64,000 bases of DNA from Nocardia aurantiaca (GTDB lineage Bacteria; Actinomycetota; Actinomycetes; Mycobacteriales; Mycobacteriaceae): the NCBI RefSeq assembly GCF_009708175.1, contig NZ_WMBB01000005.1, positions 310,001 through 374,000 on the forward strand, written 5' to 3'. The position numbers and the translations under genes are program-made. Positions 25,178 through 34,654 of this stretch are shown here, in pieces; the stretch's first letter is position 1, and each line of letters begins with the position of its first letter. The notes under the pieces are model-generated. The model saw only the letters and a program-made list of their open reading frames with translations. It searched no databases and was not told the origin of the DNA.

Positions 25178-25654
25178 ATGCATTGCCCGTACTGTCGTCA
25201 TCCCGATTCGAGGGTGGTCGACTCGCGTGAAGCCGAGGAAGGCACCGCCATCAGGAGGCGACGTGCCTGTCCGGAGTGTGGGCGCAGGTTCACCACCGTC
25301 GAGACCGCGATCCTGTCGGTGGTGAAGCGCAGCGGCGTCACCGAGCCGTTCAGCCGTGAGAAGGTCATCCGCGGCGTCAGCCGCGCCTGTCAGGGCCGCG
25401 AGGTCGACTCCGATGCCCTGAACCTCCTGGCCCAGCAGGTGGAGGATGCCGTGCGCGCCAAGGGTTCCCCCGAGGTGCCCAGCCATGAGGTCGGCCTCGC
25501 CATCCTCGGCCCGCTGCGCGACCTCGACGAGGTCGCCTACCTCCGCTTCGCCTCGGTCTACCGTTCCTTCAGCTCCGCCGAGGATTTCGAACGCGAGATC
25601 GCGGACCTGCGCAAGCACCGCGCCGAGCACGCGGTCGGCGCGGTCACGAAGTAA
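25178..25654 (+). CDS. nrdR: Transcriptional repressor NrdR
   Basis: A 158-residue regulator of ribonucleotide reductase genes. The zinc ribbon has two Cys pairs: MHCPYC and [13 protein letters not shown]. The ATP-cone follows (about 45-135), with [28 protein letters not shown] and [13 protein letters not shown], the standard NrdR signatures, which sense ATP/dATP. The ATG at 25178 is the family start; the open frame upstream is rejected. It lies near lexA as in mycobacteria, linking nucleotide supply and DNA damage control by location. The stop is followed by a gene-free stretch before hrpA, which is convergent. Confidence 0.97.
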   Translation: MHCPYCRHPDSRVVDSREAEEGTAIRRRRACPECGRRFTTVETAILSVVKRSGVTEPFSREKVIRGVSRACQGREVDSDALNLLAQQVEDAVRAKGSPEVPSHEVGLAILGPLRDLDEVAYLRFASVYRSFSSAEDFEREIADLRKHRAEHAVGAVTK

Positions 25655-25960
25655 TCCCGGCGACCGCTACCAATGGTCACCACCCAGATCGATTACGGTC
25701 CGGCCCTGAGTAATTAGGAGCCGGACCGCTTCATGTCCGTCCGTCGTATGCCCTGTCCGATGCTCGGATGTCCTCGGCCGCGTTCGGTCGAAATCGGCCG
25801 GGTGCCGCGGTGCGCGGCGCGGACAAATCCAGCCGGGCGTCATTCGCCGCCGATCGGACGATCCGCGCTCAGAGGTGACGCAACGCCGGGCAAGCAGGTG
25901 CACAGTGCATGCTCATGAGGTCCAGCGGCCGGTATCGGGCCGCGATCGGGTGCGCGCCGG
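25655..25960. other. Gene-free stretch between nrdR and hrpA
   Basis: About 300 bases between two convergent genes with no supported gene. Open frames on either strand are arginine-rich shadows. No strong hairpin was found. Confidence 0.4.
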
Positions 25961-28900
25961 TCAACGCCGCTGCTGAGGCGGGCGGCGGGCGGTGTCGATG
26001 GCCCTCTCGATGCGTTTGGCCGAGACAGGGTAGGGGGTGCCGAGTTGCTGGGCGAACAGGCTCACCCGGAGTTCTTCGATCATCCACCAGATTTCGACGA
26101 TGTCGCGGCCGCCCCGGCGGGATTCGGGGAGGCTGCTGACGAGGCGGTCGTAGGCGGCGTGAACGCGATCGAGGTCGGCCATGCCCGCGCGGTCGCGATT
26201 GGCGGAGGCGGGTAGCGCTTCCAGGCGGAGGCGGGCGGCCTCCAGATAGCGTGGGAGTTCCCGCAAGCGGGCGCTGCCCCATTCGGAGATGAAGCCGGGG
26301 AAGATCAGGTCGTCGAGTTGGTGGGCGACATCGTCGGTCGCGTCGGGGTCGCGGGACTCGGCGAGGACGGCGCGCAGGCGATGCGCCTCGGCGAGGACCG
26401 GGACCACTGAGCGGACGATTGTCGCTACGGCCGTGGTGAATTGCGGGCGCACCTTTTCCACCAACGCCCGGAACTGCTCCGGACTCCGCACCGGTCCGCC
26501 ATGGGCGGCGATGAGTTCGTCGGCGGCGCAGGCGCGGCAGTCCTCGACCAGGGCGTCGAGGGAGCCGTACGGATTCTGGCTCAGTGCAAGCCGATCGGTG
26601 GGTGGCAAGCCAGCGGTGACCGCACGGGTATTGGTGGTGATCGCGCCCAGCAGCAGGGCACGGGTGCCGGTGCGCATGGCGGTGGCCTGGGCGGCGGGTG
26701 AGCTGAGCACGCGCACCGCCACGCCCTCCGGCTCGGCGACCAGCGCCGGGTATCCGGTAATGGTCTGGCCGCCGACCTGGCGCTTCACCGCGGGCGGCAG
26801 GGTGCCCAGCGATTCCGAGGTCCACACCGTGGACGGGGCTCGCTCGGCGGCGGTATTGGCGCGGGCCACCGACTTCGAGACCTGATCGGCCAGCGTGGTT
26901 TTCAACTCGGCCAGGCTCTTGTTGCGGGCGACGATCCGGCCCGACGGATCCGTGGCCGCGAAGGTCATGCGCAGGTGGTCGGGCAGGCCCGCCGGATCCA
27001 GATTGGCGGCGGCGATGGTCACCGAACCGAGCTGGGACAACTCCCGGGCCAAGCCGGTGCGCAGTGGTTCGGCGCGCGGGGTGAGGCGGTCGAGTGCCGC
27101 CTTGGCGAAGTCCGGGGCCGGAACCACGGTGCGGCGCAACTGTTTCGGTAGCGTCTTGATGAACGCGGCCGCCAGCTCCTCGCGCATGCCGGGGACCAGC
27201 CAGTCGAAGCCGACCGAGCGCACATGCGCCAGCTGAGCGATCGGAATGTGCACGGTGACACCGTCATCGGCCTGACCTGGCTCGAACTGGTAGGTGAGCG
27301 GGAAGGTCAGCTCCCCCTGCCGCCAGCTGTCGGGGTAGGCGGTCGGATCGAGCAGCGCCGCATCCTCGTTCACCACCGTCGACGCGGTGAAGTCCAGCAG
27401 GTTGGGGTCCTTGCGCTGGGTCTTGCGCCACCAGCTGTCGAAGTGCCGCACCGACACGATGTCGGACGGAATTCGCTGATCGTAGAAGTCGAACAGCACC
27501 TGATCGTCGACCAGGATGTCGCGCCGCCGCGCCCGATGCTCCAGATCCGCGACGTCGTCGAGCAGTTCGCGATTCCGCGCGAAGAAATCGTGCTTGGTCT
27601 GCCACTCGCCCTGCACCAGCGCGTGCCGGATGAACAGCTCCCGCGACAGCTCCGGATCGATCCGCCCGAAGTCCACCCGTCGCTGCGTCACCAGCGGAAC
27701 GCCATAGAGCGTGACCCGCTCGTAGGCCGCCGCCGCACCCCGCTTGGCCGACCAATGTGGTTCGGAGTAGGTGCGTTTCACCAGGTCGCCCGCCAGTCGC
27801 TCGGCCCACTCCGGCTCGATCCGCGCCGCCGTCCGGCCCCACAACCGTGAGGTCTCCACCAACTCCGCCGCCATCACCCATCGTGGCGGCTTCTTGGCCA
27901 GCGACGACCCCGGGAAGATCATGAACCTGGCATTGCGAGCGCCCAGGAATTCCCGAGTCTCGGCCTCCCGCAGCCCGATGTGCGACAGCATGCCCGCCAG
28001 CAGCGCCTGATGAATCGACGTCACATCCCAAGGCAGCGAATCTCTGTCCTGTCCCGCCTTCGCCGCGAGCGATTCGGCGAGCCCGGACGCACCGCCGGAA
28101 CGGGCGCCACGCCCGGATCCCGTGCCACGCCGCGCCGATGACCCGCGACCCGCGTCGCCGCCGCGGCCCGGCTGCCCAGCGACATTGGTGCGGCCCGTGT
28201 CACCCGCGGTCGGACCGCGGCGGTTACGACCGCTGGCACCGCCGTCGGAAGTCGCCGCGGTGCGGTCGAATTGGGCGTCGGAGCCCCCGGTGTTCCAGCC
28301 GAGGCCGCGGGTGATGGTGCGGAGTTGGCCGTGCAGGTCCTGCCATTCGCGAATGCGGAGGTAATGAAGGAATTCGTCGCGGCACAGGCGGCGGAACTGG
28401 TTGGAGGACAGGGCGTTCCGCTGTTCGCGGAGGTAATCCCAGAGGCGCAGGTAGGCCAGGAAGTCGGAGCCCTCGACGGTGAAGCGCGCGTGTTTGGCGT
28501 CGGCGGCCTGCTGGTGTTCGACGGGGCGTTCGCGGACGTCCTGAATGGACAGCGCCGCGACGATGATGAGGACCTCGGCGAGGCAGCCGCCGCGATTGGC
28601 CTCGACCAGCATGCGCGCCATGCGGGGATCGACCGGAATCTGTGCCATTTCGCGGCCGATGGGGGTCAGGATCAGGCCGGCGTCGGGGAGGTCGCCGCGC
28701 ACATCGGCTGCGGCACGGCCCAGCGCGCCGAGCTCCTCGAGCAGTGCGATGCCGTCGCGAATGGCGCGATTGTCGGGCGCCTCCACGAACGGGAAGCTCT
28801 CGATATCCCCGAGCCCGAGCGCCGTCATCTGGAGAATGACCGCGGCCAGATTGGTGCGCAGGATCTCCGGTTCGGTGAACTGCGGCCGGGATTCGAAGTC

Positions 28901-30169
28901 GTCCTCGGAGTACAGCCGGATGGCGATGCCGTCCGCCACCCGGCCACAGCGGCCCGACCGCTGCCGCGCCGACGCCTGCGAGATGGACTCGATGGGCAGT
29001 CGTTGCACCTTGGTGCGCATGGAGTAGCGCGAAATGCGTGCGGTACCAGGGTCGATCACGTACCGGATGCCCGGCACCGTCAACGAGGTCTCGGCCACGT
29101 TGGTGGCCAGCACCACGCGTCGCCCGGTGTGCGATTCGAAGACTCTGTGCTGCTCGGCCGCCGACAGCCGCGCGTACAGCGGAAGGATCTCGGTGCGCGG
29201 CAGGCGCATATCCCGCAGCGAGTCGGCGGTGTCGCGGATCTCGCGTTCACCGGACAGGAAGACCAGGATGTCGCCGTCGCCCTCGGCCTGCAGTTCCCGC
29301 ACCGCGTCGCCGATGGCGTCGGTGGGGTCGCGGTCGACGATCTCGGTGTCCTCGTCGTCGGGATCCTCGGAGGTGACCGGCAGCTCCAGTGACAGTGGCC
29401 GATACCGGACCTCCACCGGATACGAGCGACCCGACACCTCGACAATCGGTGCGGGCGTGCCGTTCTCGTCGCTGAAGTGCCGCGCGAACAGCTCTGGATC
29501 GATGGTCGCCGAGGTGATGACGATCTTCAGATCCGGTCGCGCGGGCAGCAGTTGCTTGAGATAACCCAGCAGGAAGTCGATATTGAGGCTGCGCTCGTGC
29601 GCCTCGTCGATGATGATCGTGTCGTAGCGGCGCAGCAGCCGGTCGCGTTGGATCTCGGCGAGCAGGATGCCGTCGGTCATGAGTTTGACCAGCGTGCGGT
29701 CCGACGCCTGATCGGTGAAACGGACCGTATAACCCACCACATCGCCCAGTTCGGTGCCCAGCTCCTCGGCAATGCGCTCGGCGACCGTGCGCGCGGCAAG
29801 TCGGCGCGGCTGCGTGTGGCCGATGGTGCCGCGGATCCCGCGCCCGAGCTCGAGGCAGATCTTGGGTAGCTGGGTGGTCTTGCCGGAGCCGGTCTCGCCG
29901 GCCACGATCACGACCTGGTGTTCGGCAATGGCCTTGGCGATGTCGTCGCGGCGCGCGGAGACCGGTAGCTGCTCGGGATACCGGATGATCGGGACTGCCG
30001 CGCGGCGGGCATCCACCCGGCGCTGGGCGGCGTCGATATCGGCTTCGAGGTGGGTGAGATCGTCGCCGCGGGCCTTGTCGAGCCTGCGACGCAATCGGTG
30101 CTCGTCGCGGATCGAGAGATCGGCCAGGCGGGAACGAAGCTCGCGAGAAGTGGCGGCGGTCCTGGTCAT
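25961..30169 (-). CDS. hrpA: ATP-dependent RNA helicase HrpA
   Basis: A 1402-residue DEAH-box helicase of the HrpA type, which unwinds RNA in a 3'-5' direction and has been linked to resolving stalled ribosomes and mRNA processing in bacteria. Motifs in order: Walker A GETGSGKT (91-98), IIIDEAHERS (DEAH at 188-191), SAT, and QRSGRCGR. The OB-fold and HrpA C-terminal domain (DUF3418) complete the protein. Between the helicase core and the C-terminal domain is a low-complexity Gly/Arg-rich stretch of about 60-70 residues, with repeated GRG, RRG and GSGRG units. Such RGG-like segments bind RNA. The start ATG at 30169 fits the family length (E. coli 1300 aa). Confidence 0.96.
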   Translation of the reverse strand: MTRTAATSRELRSRLADLSIRDEHRLRRRLDKARGDDLTHLEADIDAAQRRVDARRAAVPIIRYPEQLPVSARRDDIAKAIAEHQVVIVAGETGSGKTTQLPKICLELGRGIRGTIGHTQPRRLAARTVAERIAEELGTELGDVVGYTVRFTDQASDRTLVKLMTDGILLAEIQRDRLLRRYDTIIIDEAHERSLNIDFLLGYLKQLLPARPDLKIVITSATIDPELFARHFSDENGTPAPIVEVSGRSYPVEVRYRPLSLELPVTSEDPDDEDTEIVDRDPTDAIGDAVRELQAEGDGDILVFLSGEREIRDTADSLRDMRLPRTEILPLYARLSAAEQHRVFESHTGRRVVLATNVAETSLTVPGIRYVIDPGTARISRYSMRTKVQRLPIESISQASARQRSGRCGRVADGIAIRLYSEDDFESRPQFTEPEILRTNLAAVILQMTALGLGDIESFPFVEAPDNRAIRDGIALLEELGALGRAAADVRGDLPDAGLILTPIGREMAQIPVDPRMARMLVEANRGGCLAEVLIIVAALSIQDVRERPVEHQQAADAKHARFTVEGSDFLAYLRLWDYLREQRNALSSNQFRRLCRDEFLHYLRIREWQDLHGQLRTITRGLGWNTGGSDAQFDRTAATSDGGASGRNRRGPTAGDTGRTNVAGQPGRGGDAGRGSSARRGTGSGRGARSGGASGLAESLAAKAGQDRDSLPWDVTSIHQALLAGMLSHIGLREAETREFLGARNARFMIFPGSSLAKKPPRWVMAAELVETSRLWGRTAARIEPEWAERLAGDLVKRTYSEPHWSAKRGAAAAYERVTLYGVPLVTQRRVDFGRIDPELSRELFIRHALVQGEWQTKHDFFARNRELLDDVADLEHRARRRDILVDDQVLFDFYDQRIPSDIVSVRHFDSWWRKTQRKDPNLLDFTASTVVNEDAALLDPTAYPDSWRQGELTFPLTYQFEPGQADDGVTVHIPIAQLAHVRSVGFDWLVPGMREELAAAFIKTLPKQLRRTVVPAPDFAKAALDRLTPRAEPLRTGLARELSQLGSVTIAAANLDPAGLPDHLRMTFAATDPSGRIVARNKSLAELKTTLADQVSKSVARANTAAERAPSTVWTSESLGTLPPAVKRQVGGQTITGYPALVAEPEGVAVRVLSSPAAQATAMRTGTRALLLGAITTNTRAVTAGLPPTDRLALSQNPYGSLDALVEDCRACAADELIAAHGGPVRSPEQFRALVEKVRPQFTTAVATIVRSVVPVLAEAHRLRAVLAESRDPDATDDVAHQLDDLIFPGFISEWGSARLRELPRYLEAARLRLEALPASANRDRAGMADLDRVHAAYDRLVSSLPESRRGGRDIVEIWWMIEELRVSLFAQQLGTPYPVSAKRIERAIDTARRPPQQRR

Positions 30170-30275
30170 TGCACCGTCAACGATAGCGAAGAGTCGGTCC
30201 GGGCCGGTCGGCGCGGTGCCTGCGGGCTGATCGAGGGCTTGCCGGAAGCGCGCCGCATCGGCGTATCGTCCGGAT

Positions 30276-30734
30276 TCATCGGAGCGCGCGGGTCATGAAC
30301 ACACTGTGCGGATCCTCGGTGTACTCCGCGAACGGCCCGCAGCGTTCGAACCCGTACCGCTCGTACAACCGCACCGCGGGCAGATAGAACTCCGATGATC
30401 CGGTCTCCAGGCTCACCCGGTCGTACCCGCGCCCGGCGGCCTCGGCGAGGATGTGCCGCAACACCTGTGACGCCACCCCGCGCCCCCGGTAGGCGGCCGC
30501 GGTCCGCATGGACTTGATCTCCCCGTGCTTCGGGTCCAACTCCGCGAGGGCTCCGCATCCGGCCAGCGCGTCGCCCTCCCACGCCGACCAGAAGGTGATC
30601 GCAGGCTTCCGTAACGCCGCCACGTCGAGTGCGTGCATGCTCTCCTCCGGCGAGTTCTCGAGCATCTCCGCCACGTGGGTCGCGAGCAGCTCGATCACCT
30701 CGGCCCCGGTCAGATCGTCGACCATGATGCGCAT
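30276..30734 (-). CDS. GNAT-family N-acetyltransferase
   Basis: A 152-residue acetyltransferase. The acetyl-CoA-binding loop is RTAAAYRGRGVASQVLRHIL (Q/RxxGxG/A pattern RGRGVA), followed by YDRVSLETGS and the C-terminal YERYGFERCGPF typical of the family. It resembles the PhnO/YsnE-like small GNAT proteins acting on small molecules or amino acids; the acceptor is unknown. Start codon could be ATG at 30734 or 30725; neither has a strong ribosome binding site. It is 106 bases upstream of hrpA on the same strand, possibly co-transcribed. Confidence 0.88.
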   Translation of the reverse strand: MRIMVDDLTGAEVIELLATHVAEMLENSPEESMHALDVAALRKPAITFWSAWEGDALAGCGALAELDPKHGEIKSMRTAAAYRGRGVASQVLRHILAEAAGRGYDRVSLETGSSEFYLPAVRLYERYGFERCGPFAEYTEDPHSVFMTRALR

Positions 30735-30764
30735 GCCGCCAGGCTAGCCAGCGATCTCGATAGC

Positions 30765-31127
30765 ATGACCGCACGGGGCTGCACCCCCTTCGCGGGCATA
30801 CCGGTCCACGATTTCGCCGGCGCGCCGGCCTGGTACGAGCGACTGTTCGGATCCCCGCCGTCCCCGTTCCCGCACGAGACCGAGGCAGTGTGGGAGTTGG
30901 CCGGCGGCAGGCTGGTTTTCGTGGTGCGACGACCGGAGGACGCCCGTCACGCCACCCACGCTCTGACCTCGACGATCTCGACGAGCGGGTCGCGGCCACC
31001 GCCGCGCGGCACCTCGAACCCGCGATACGAGAGCACTGTCCCTACGCCGTTCGCATATCCATCTACCTCGATCCCGAGGGCGATAAAGCTCGAATTCGGT
31101 GGGCGGCCCGACACTTCCGGCGACTGA
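30765..31127 (+). pseudogene. Frameshifted VOC-family gene
   Basis: The ATG at 30765 opens a VOC-like N-terminus: PVHDFAGAPAWYERLFGSPP and a segment ending LVFVVRRPEDARHATHAL. Near 30969 one base appears to be missing: the second module (DDLDERVAATAARHLEP and YAVRISIYLDPEGDK) continues in the next frame. Near 31088 one extra base restores the first frame (KLEFGGRP, then a stop). So two compensating frameshifts enclose about 115 bases. It is read as a pseudogene unless the sequence contains errors at both places. The intact family would be about 120 residues, a small glyoxalase-fold protein. Confidence 0.6.
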
Positions 31128-31350
31128 CCGCCCGCGCCAACCCGCCGACCTACCGTGCCATCCGTCTCGTTGCGGTGCGCATTCATTCCACGAACCGGTA
31201 ACACTCGGTGTGGCCGGACGGGTTTCGTGATCATTTCGGGATTCCCGCCCCGGTTGTTCGGGACGTCGTGGGGCGAACCGCGGCCGGCACTTCTCCGAGG
31301 GCGCCATCGCGGGGCGTCGGGATACGTGCACGGCGACTCGAAGCATGAAG

Positions 31351-31381
31351 ACGGCCCGGCAGCCGAAAGGCTCCGGGCCGT
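31351..31381. terminator. Strong hairpin downstream of the APC permease gene
   Basis: ACGGCCCGG at 31351-31359 pairs with CCGGGCCGT at 31373-31381; inside is AGCC-GAAA-GGCT. It lies 24 bases past the permease stop (31405) and can stop transcription from either side. There is no U-tract. Confidence 0.7.
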
Positions 31382-31404
31382 TGCCATGCGGACATGGCCA
31401 GTGG

Positions 31405-32922
31405 TCATCGTTCGTGGGTTTCCTCCAGGATGGTCCGGCCGACGAGGGCGTAGCGGTCGGGAGACCTACGTCGCAGATACTCGGCGAACCCGAAGCCGCC
31501 GACAGCGATTGCCGCGACCAGCCACGGGGTGGCCTTCAGCACGAGGGAACTGGATTCGGTGCCCGCGGCCGTACCCATATTGAGCACCAGCAGCAGGACC
31601 ACACCGGCCATGGCCAGGCCGCCGAGCAGCGGGGCCAGGAAGGTGCGGAACCAGTGCCGGGTTTCGGGATGGTGGGTGCGGAAGTAGGCCAGCACCGCGA
31701 AGGAACAGGTGGCCTGCACGACCAGAATTGCCATGGTGCCGAGGATGGCCAGCAGATTGTAGATGCCGGTGTAGGGGTCCTTTCCCGCGAGGCCGAACCC
31801 GGCCACGAGGGCGCTGGCGATGACCGTCTGCACCAGCCCCGCGATGTGCGGTGAGCCGTGCCTGGGGTGCGTGCGGCCCACGGTGTGCGCGAGCGAAGGG
31901 AAAACGCCTTCGCGGCCGAGTGCGTAGAGGTAGCGGGCCGCACAGTTGTGGAAGGCCATGCCGCAGGCCAGCGAACCGGTCATCATGAGCCACTGCATGG
32001 CGGTCACCGCCCAGTGGCCCACATAGGTCTGGGTCGGGTGGAAGAACAGGTCCATCGGATTGTCCGAGGCCGCCAGTGCCGCCGATTCGGCAATGCCATT
32101 GCCGGACATGGCCATCCACGACACGAGCACATAGAACACGCCCACGCCGAGGACGGCGATCATGGTCGCCTTGGGGATGATCCGCTTGGGGTCGCGCGAC
32201 TCCTCGCCGTACATGGCCGTCGACTCGAATCCGACCCACGACCAGAACGCGAAGAACAGTCCCAGCCCCGCCGACGGCCCGGTGAAGGCATTGACCGGAT
32301 TCAGCGGCGCGAACGAGAACCCGTGCGGCCCACCGCCGTGCAGTGCCACCGCGATACCCATGATCGCCAGCACCGCGCACTCGGTGCCCAGCAACACCAC
32401 CAGGAATTTCTCCGCCACGGCCACCCCGAACCAGGTGCCCAGGGCATTGATCGCCAGCATACCGATCGCGAACACCCACCACGGCACGTGCGCCCCGAAC
32501 TGCGCCGCAACGGTATTCGTGCCGAAGCTGGAGAAGATGCCGACGAGCGATCCCTCGAACACCATGTACGCGAAGGTCGCCAGCAGCCCCGCCGCCAGCC
32601 CGGCCGAGCGGCCCAACCCGAACGAGATGAACCCGTAGAACGCGCCCGTCGCGGTGATGTGCTTGGACATGGTGGTGAAGCCCACCGAGAACACCGCCAG
32701 CACCACCATGGCGATGAGAAACGCGGCGGGTGTGCCCGTCCCGGTGCCGGCCGAGATCATGAATGGCACATTGCCGGTCATGGCGGTGATCGGCGCGGCC
32801 GTGGCGATGGCCATGAACACCACACCGAGCAAACCCACGGCATTGGCTTTGAGGCGGTGCACGCCGTCGGGTCGACCGGCGTCGGGTGGCGCGGCGGTAG
32901 CGCGTTCGATCTGCTGCGTCAT
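31405..32922 (-). CDS. APC-family amino acid permease
   Basis: A 505-residue transporter with about 12 membrane segments. The first helix has VGLLGVVFMAIATAAPITAM, the broken helix 1 motif of APC-superfamily carriers, and helix 6 has FFAFWSWVGFESTAMYGEESRDPKRIIP, a strong APC signature (FxGFE then EExxP). The cytosolic N-terminal tail (1-25) is polar. It resembles the group that moves amino acids or polyamine-like cations with protons. Start ATG at 32922 is used; an in-frame ATG at 32943 is less likely. It is divergent from a second APC permease with IclR regulator, so both may respond to the same nutrient. Confidence 0.92.
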   Translation of the reverse strand: MTQQIERATAAPPDAGRPDGVHRLKANAVGLLGVVFMAIATAAPITAMTGNVPFMISAGTGTGTPAAFLIAMVVLAVFSVGFTTMSKHITATGAFYGFISFGLGRSAGLAAGLLATFAYMVFEGSLVGIFSSFGTNTVAAQFGAHVPWWVFAIGMLAINALGTWFGVAVAEKFLVVLLGTECAVLAIMGIAVALHGGGPHGFSFAPLNPVNAFTGPSAGLGLFFAFWSWVGFESTAMYGEESRDPKRIIPKATMIAVLGVGVFYVLVSWMAMSGNGIAESAALAASDNPMDLFFHPTQTYVGHWAVTAMQWLMMTGSLACGMAFHNCAARYLYALGREGVFPSLAHTVGRTHPRHGSPHIAGLVQTVIASALVAGFGLAGKDPYTGIYNLLAILGTMAILVVQATCSFAVLAYFRTHHPETRHWFRTFLAPLLGGLAMAGVVLLLVLNMGTAAGTESSSLVLKATPWLVAAIAVGGFGFAEYLRRRSPDRYALVGRTILEETHER

Positions 32923-33167
32923 GGAACCGTCTTTCTGCTGCACCCGCCCCCGAATCGCCGGTGGCGGGGTCTTTTCCGATGGCGCGGAACGCTATAGGTG
33001 GTCTGTAACGGCGGCGTGCGTGCGGCGGTGACCGGTGGCGAGAAACGCGCGAGCATTTTGTCTCGAGCGCCGACAAGCCGTCGTTACCCGCGTTTACGTC
33101 GGTGCAATACGGGTTGGCGATGCTGTGGCAACCCCGAGTGAGCCCCTCCAGCGAAAGATGTGTGCGG

Positions 33168-34649
33168 ATGAGATCGGCTGCGTCCAGCCCACCCCCGGTG
33201 GCCGAGCGGTCGCCCCTGCGCGGATTGTCCCGACGCGAACTGCCTTTCGTGCCGGTGTTCGCGCAGTCGGTGGCGGCCATCGCGCCATCCGGAACCGCCG
33301 TGGTCACTCCGGCGTTCGTCATCGGCGCGGCCGGCGGCGGGGCGAGCGTTGCCGCGTTCCTGGCGGCGGCGGTGCTGGCCTGGGGTGTGGCGCTGGTGAT
33401 CCGCCCGATGGCACAGCGGCTGGCGGTGAGCGGCGGGCTGTACACCTACGTGGCCAAGGGACTCGGGCCCGCGGTCGCGGTGCCGGTCGGCTGGTCGGCG
33501 ATCGTCGGGTACGCGAGCGTCAGCGTGGCGGGCTTGATGGCGGTGGGCACGTATCTGGACCAGATCGCGGTCACCGCGGGGTTGGCCGGATTCGGCGGCA
33601 CCGCAACGATCATCGCTCTGTTACTGGGCGCGGCGGTGGTGGCGGCCGTGCTCATGGTGCGCGGCATCCGGCTGTCAGCCTCGGCGACGCTGCTGGTCGA
33701 ATGCGTCTCGGTGGTGACGGTGCTGGCGCTGATGGGCTATCTGCTCACCCGAGACAGCCGTGGCCCCTTCGGCAGCGCGGGTGCGCACACCGCCTTCGAA
33801 TGGCACGGCGGCACTGGCACTCTCGCCATGAGCGCGGTGGTGGCCGTCAGCGCCTTCGTCGGATTCGAGAGCGCCACCACGCTGTCCGCCGAGGCATACC
33901 GGCCGTTCCGCTCGGTACCGCGCACGCTGGCCTGGACGCCGCTGGCCGCGGCGGTCATCTACCTGATCGCGGTGTCCGCGCAGGCGGTCGCGCTGGCCTC
34001 CGCGCCGCTGGGCACCGCGTCGAGTTCGACCCCCGTCACCGACCTGCTGCTACAGGACAATTCGCGATTCCTCGGCGCCGTCCTGGATCTCGGGGTGGCG
34101 GCGTCGTTCTTCGCGTGCACCGTGGCCTCGATCAATGCCCTGGTCCGGGTGTTGTTCACCATGGGCCGCGAAGGGATCGCCCCGGCCGCGGCCGGTCGCG
34201 CGCACCCGCGCTTTCACACTCCCGCGCCCGCCATTGTGGCGGCCGTGGGCGCCGTGACCGTCGGCGCGGTCGGGTACCTGCTCTCGGGAGCCGAACCGCA
34301 GGACGGGATCCGGAGCTTCCTCACGCTGAGCGCACTCGGCTATCTGGGCTCGTACCTGCCCGCCTGCCTCGCAACCCCGGCACTGCTGCGCCGCATCGGC
34401 GAATCCAGCCGCGGCATGGCGATACTCGGCCCGGTGACGGCGACCCTGCTCGGGGTGCTCATGGTCGCCGCCGCGGTTACGGCCGGCAACGACTCTGTGA
34501 CCGTAGTGATCGCCTACGCCGCCGTCCTGGTGACCGCCGCGGTGTTCACCGCCGCCCTGCGTGTGTTCACACCGGATCGGTTGCGCGGCATCGGCATCTA
34601 CGACGAGCCACAGCGCGCCGACCTGCTGCCGACCGTGACGTTCCGGTAG
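33168..34649 (+). CDS. APC-family permease
   Basis: A 493-residue transporter with about 12 hydrophobic segments. The first helix has VAAIAPSGTAVVTPAFVIG, and helix 6 has AFVGFESATTLSAEAYRPFRSVPRT, the APC FxGFE signature. It is quite different from the permease on the other side of the divergent region, so they are paralogues not recent copies. The start is uncertain: ATG at 33168 has only weak GA-rich sequence upstream; other in-frame starts lie at 33102. It is followed five bases after its stop by the IclR regulator, so translation may be coupled. Confidence 0.88.
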   Translation: MRSAASSPPPVAERSPLRGLSRRELPFVPVFAQSVAAIAPSGTAVVTPAFVIGAAGGGASVAAFLAAAVLAWGVALVIRPMAQRLAVSGGLYTYVAKGLGPAVAVPVGWSAIVGYASVSVAGLMAVGTYLDQIAVTAGLAGFGGTATIIALLLGAAVVAAVLMVRGIRLSASATLLVECVSVVTVLALMGYLLTRDSRGPFGSAGAHTAFEWHGGTGTLAMSAVVAVSAFVGFESATTLSAEAYRPFRSVPRTLAWTPLAAAVIYLIAVSAQAVALASAPLGTASSSTPVTDLLLQDNSRFLGAVLDLGVAASFFACTVASINALVRVLFTMGREGIAPAAAGRAHPRFHTPAPAIVAAVGAVTVGAVGYLLSGAEPQDGIRSFLTLSALGYLGSYLPACLATPALLRRIGESSRGMAILGPVTATLLGVLMVAAAVTAGNDSVTVVIAYAAVLVTAAVFTAALRVFTPDRLRGIGIYDEPQRADLLPTVTFR

Positions 34650-34654
34650 GCATT

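Noticed and set aside
26289-26885. Plus-strand frames inside hrpA
   Set aside because: They are antisense shadows; hrpA has all DEAH helicase motifs on the minus strand.
33035-34649. Arg/Gly-rich frame continuing into the IclR frame
   Set aside because: Only its last part (from 34655) is a real gene; the upstream part overlaps the APC permease in another frame.
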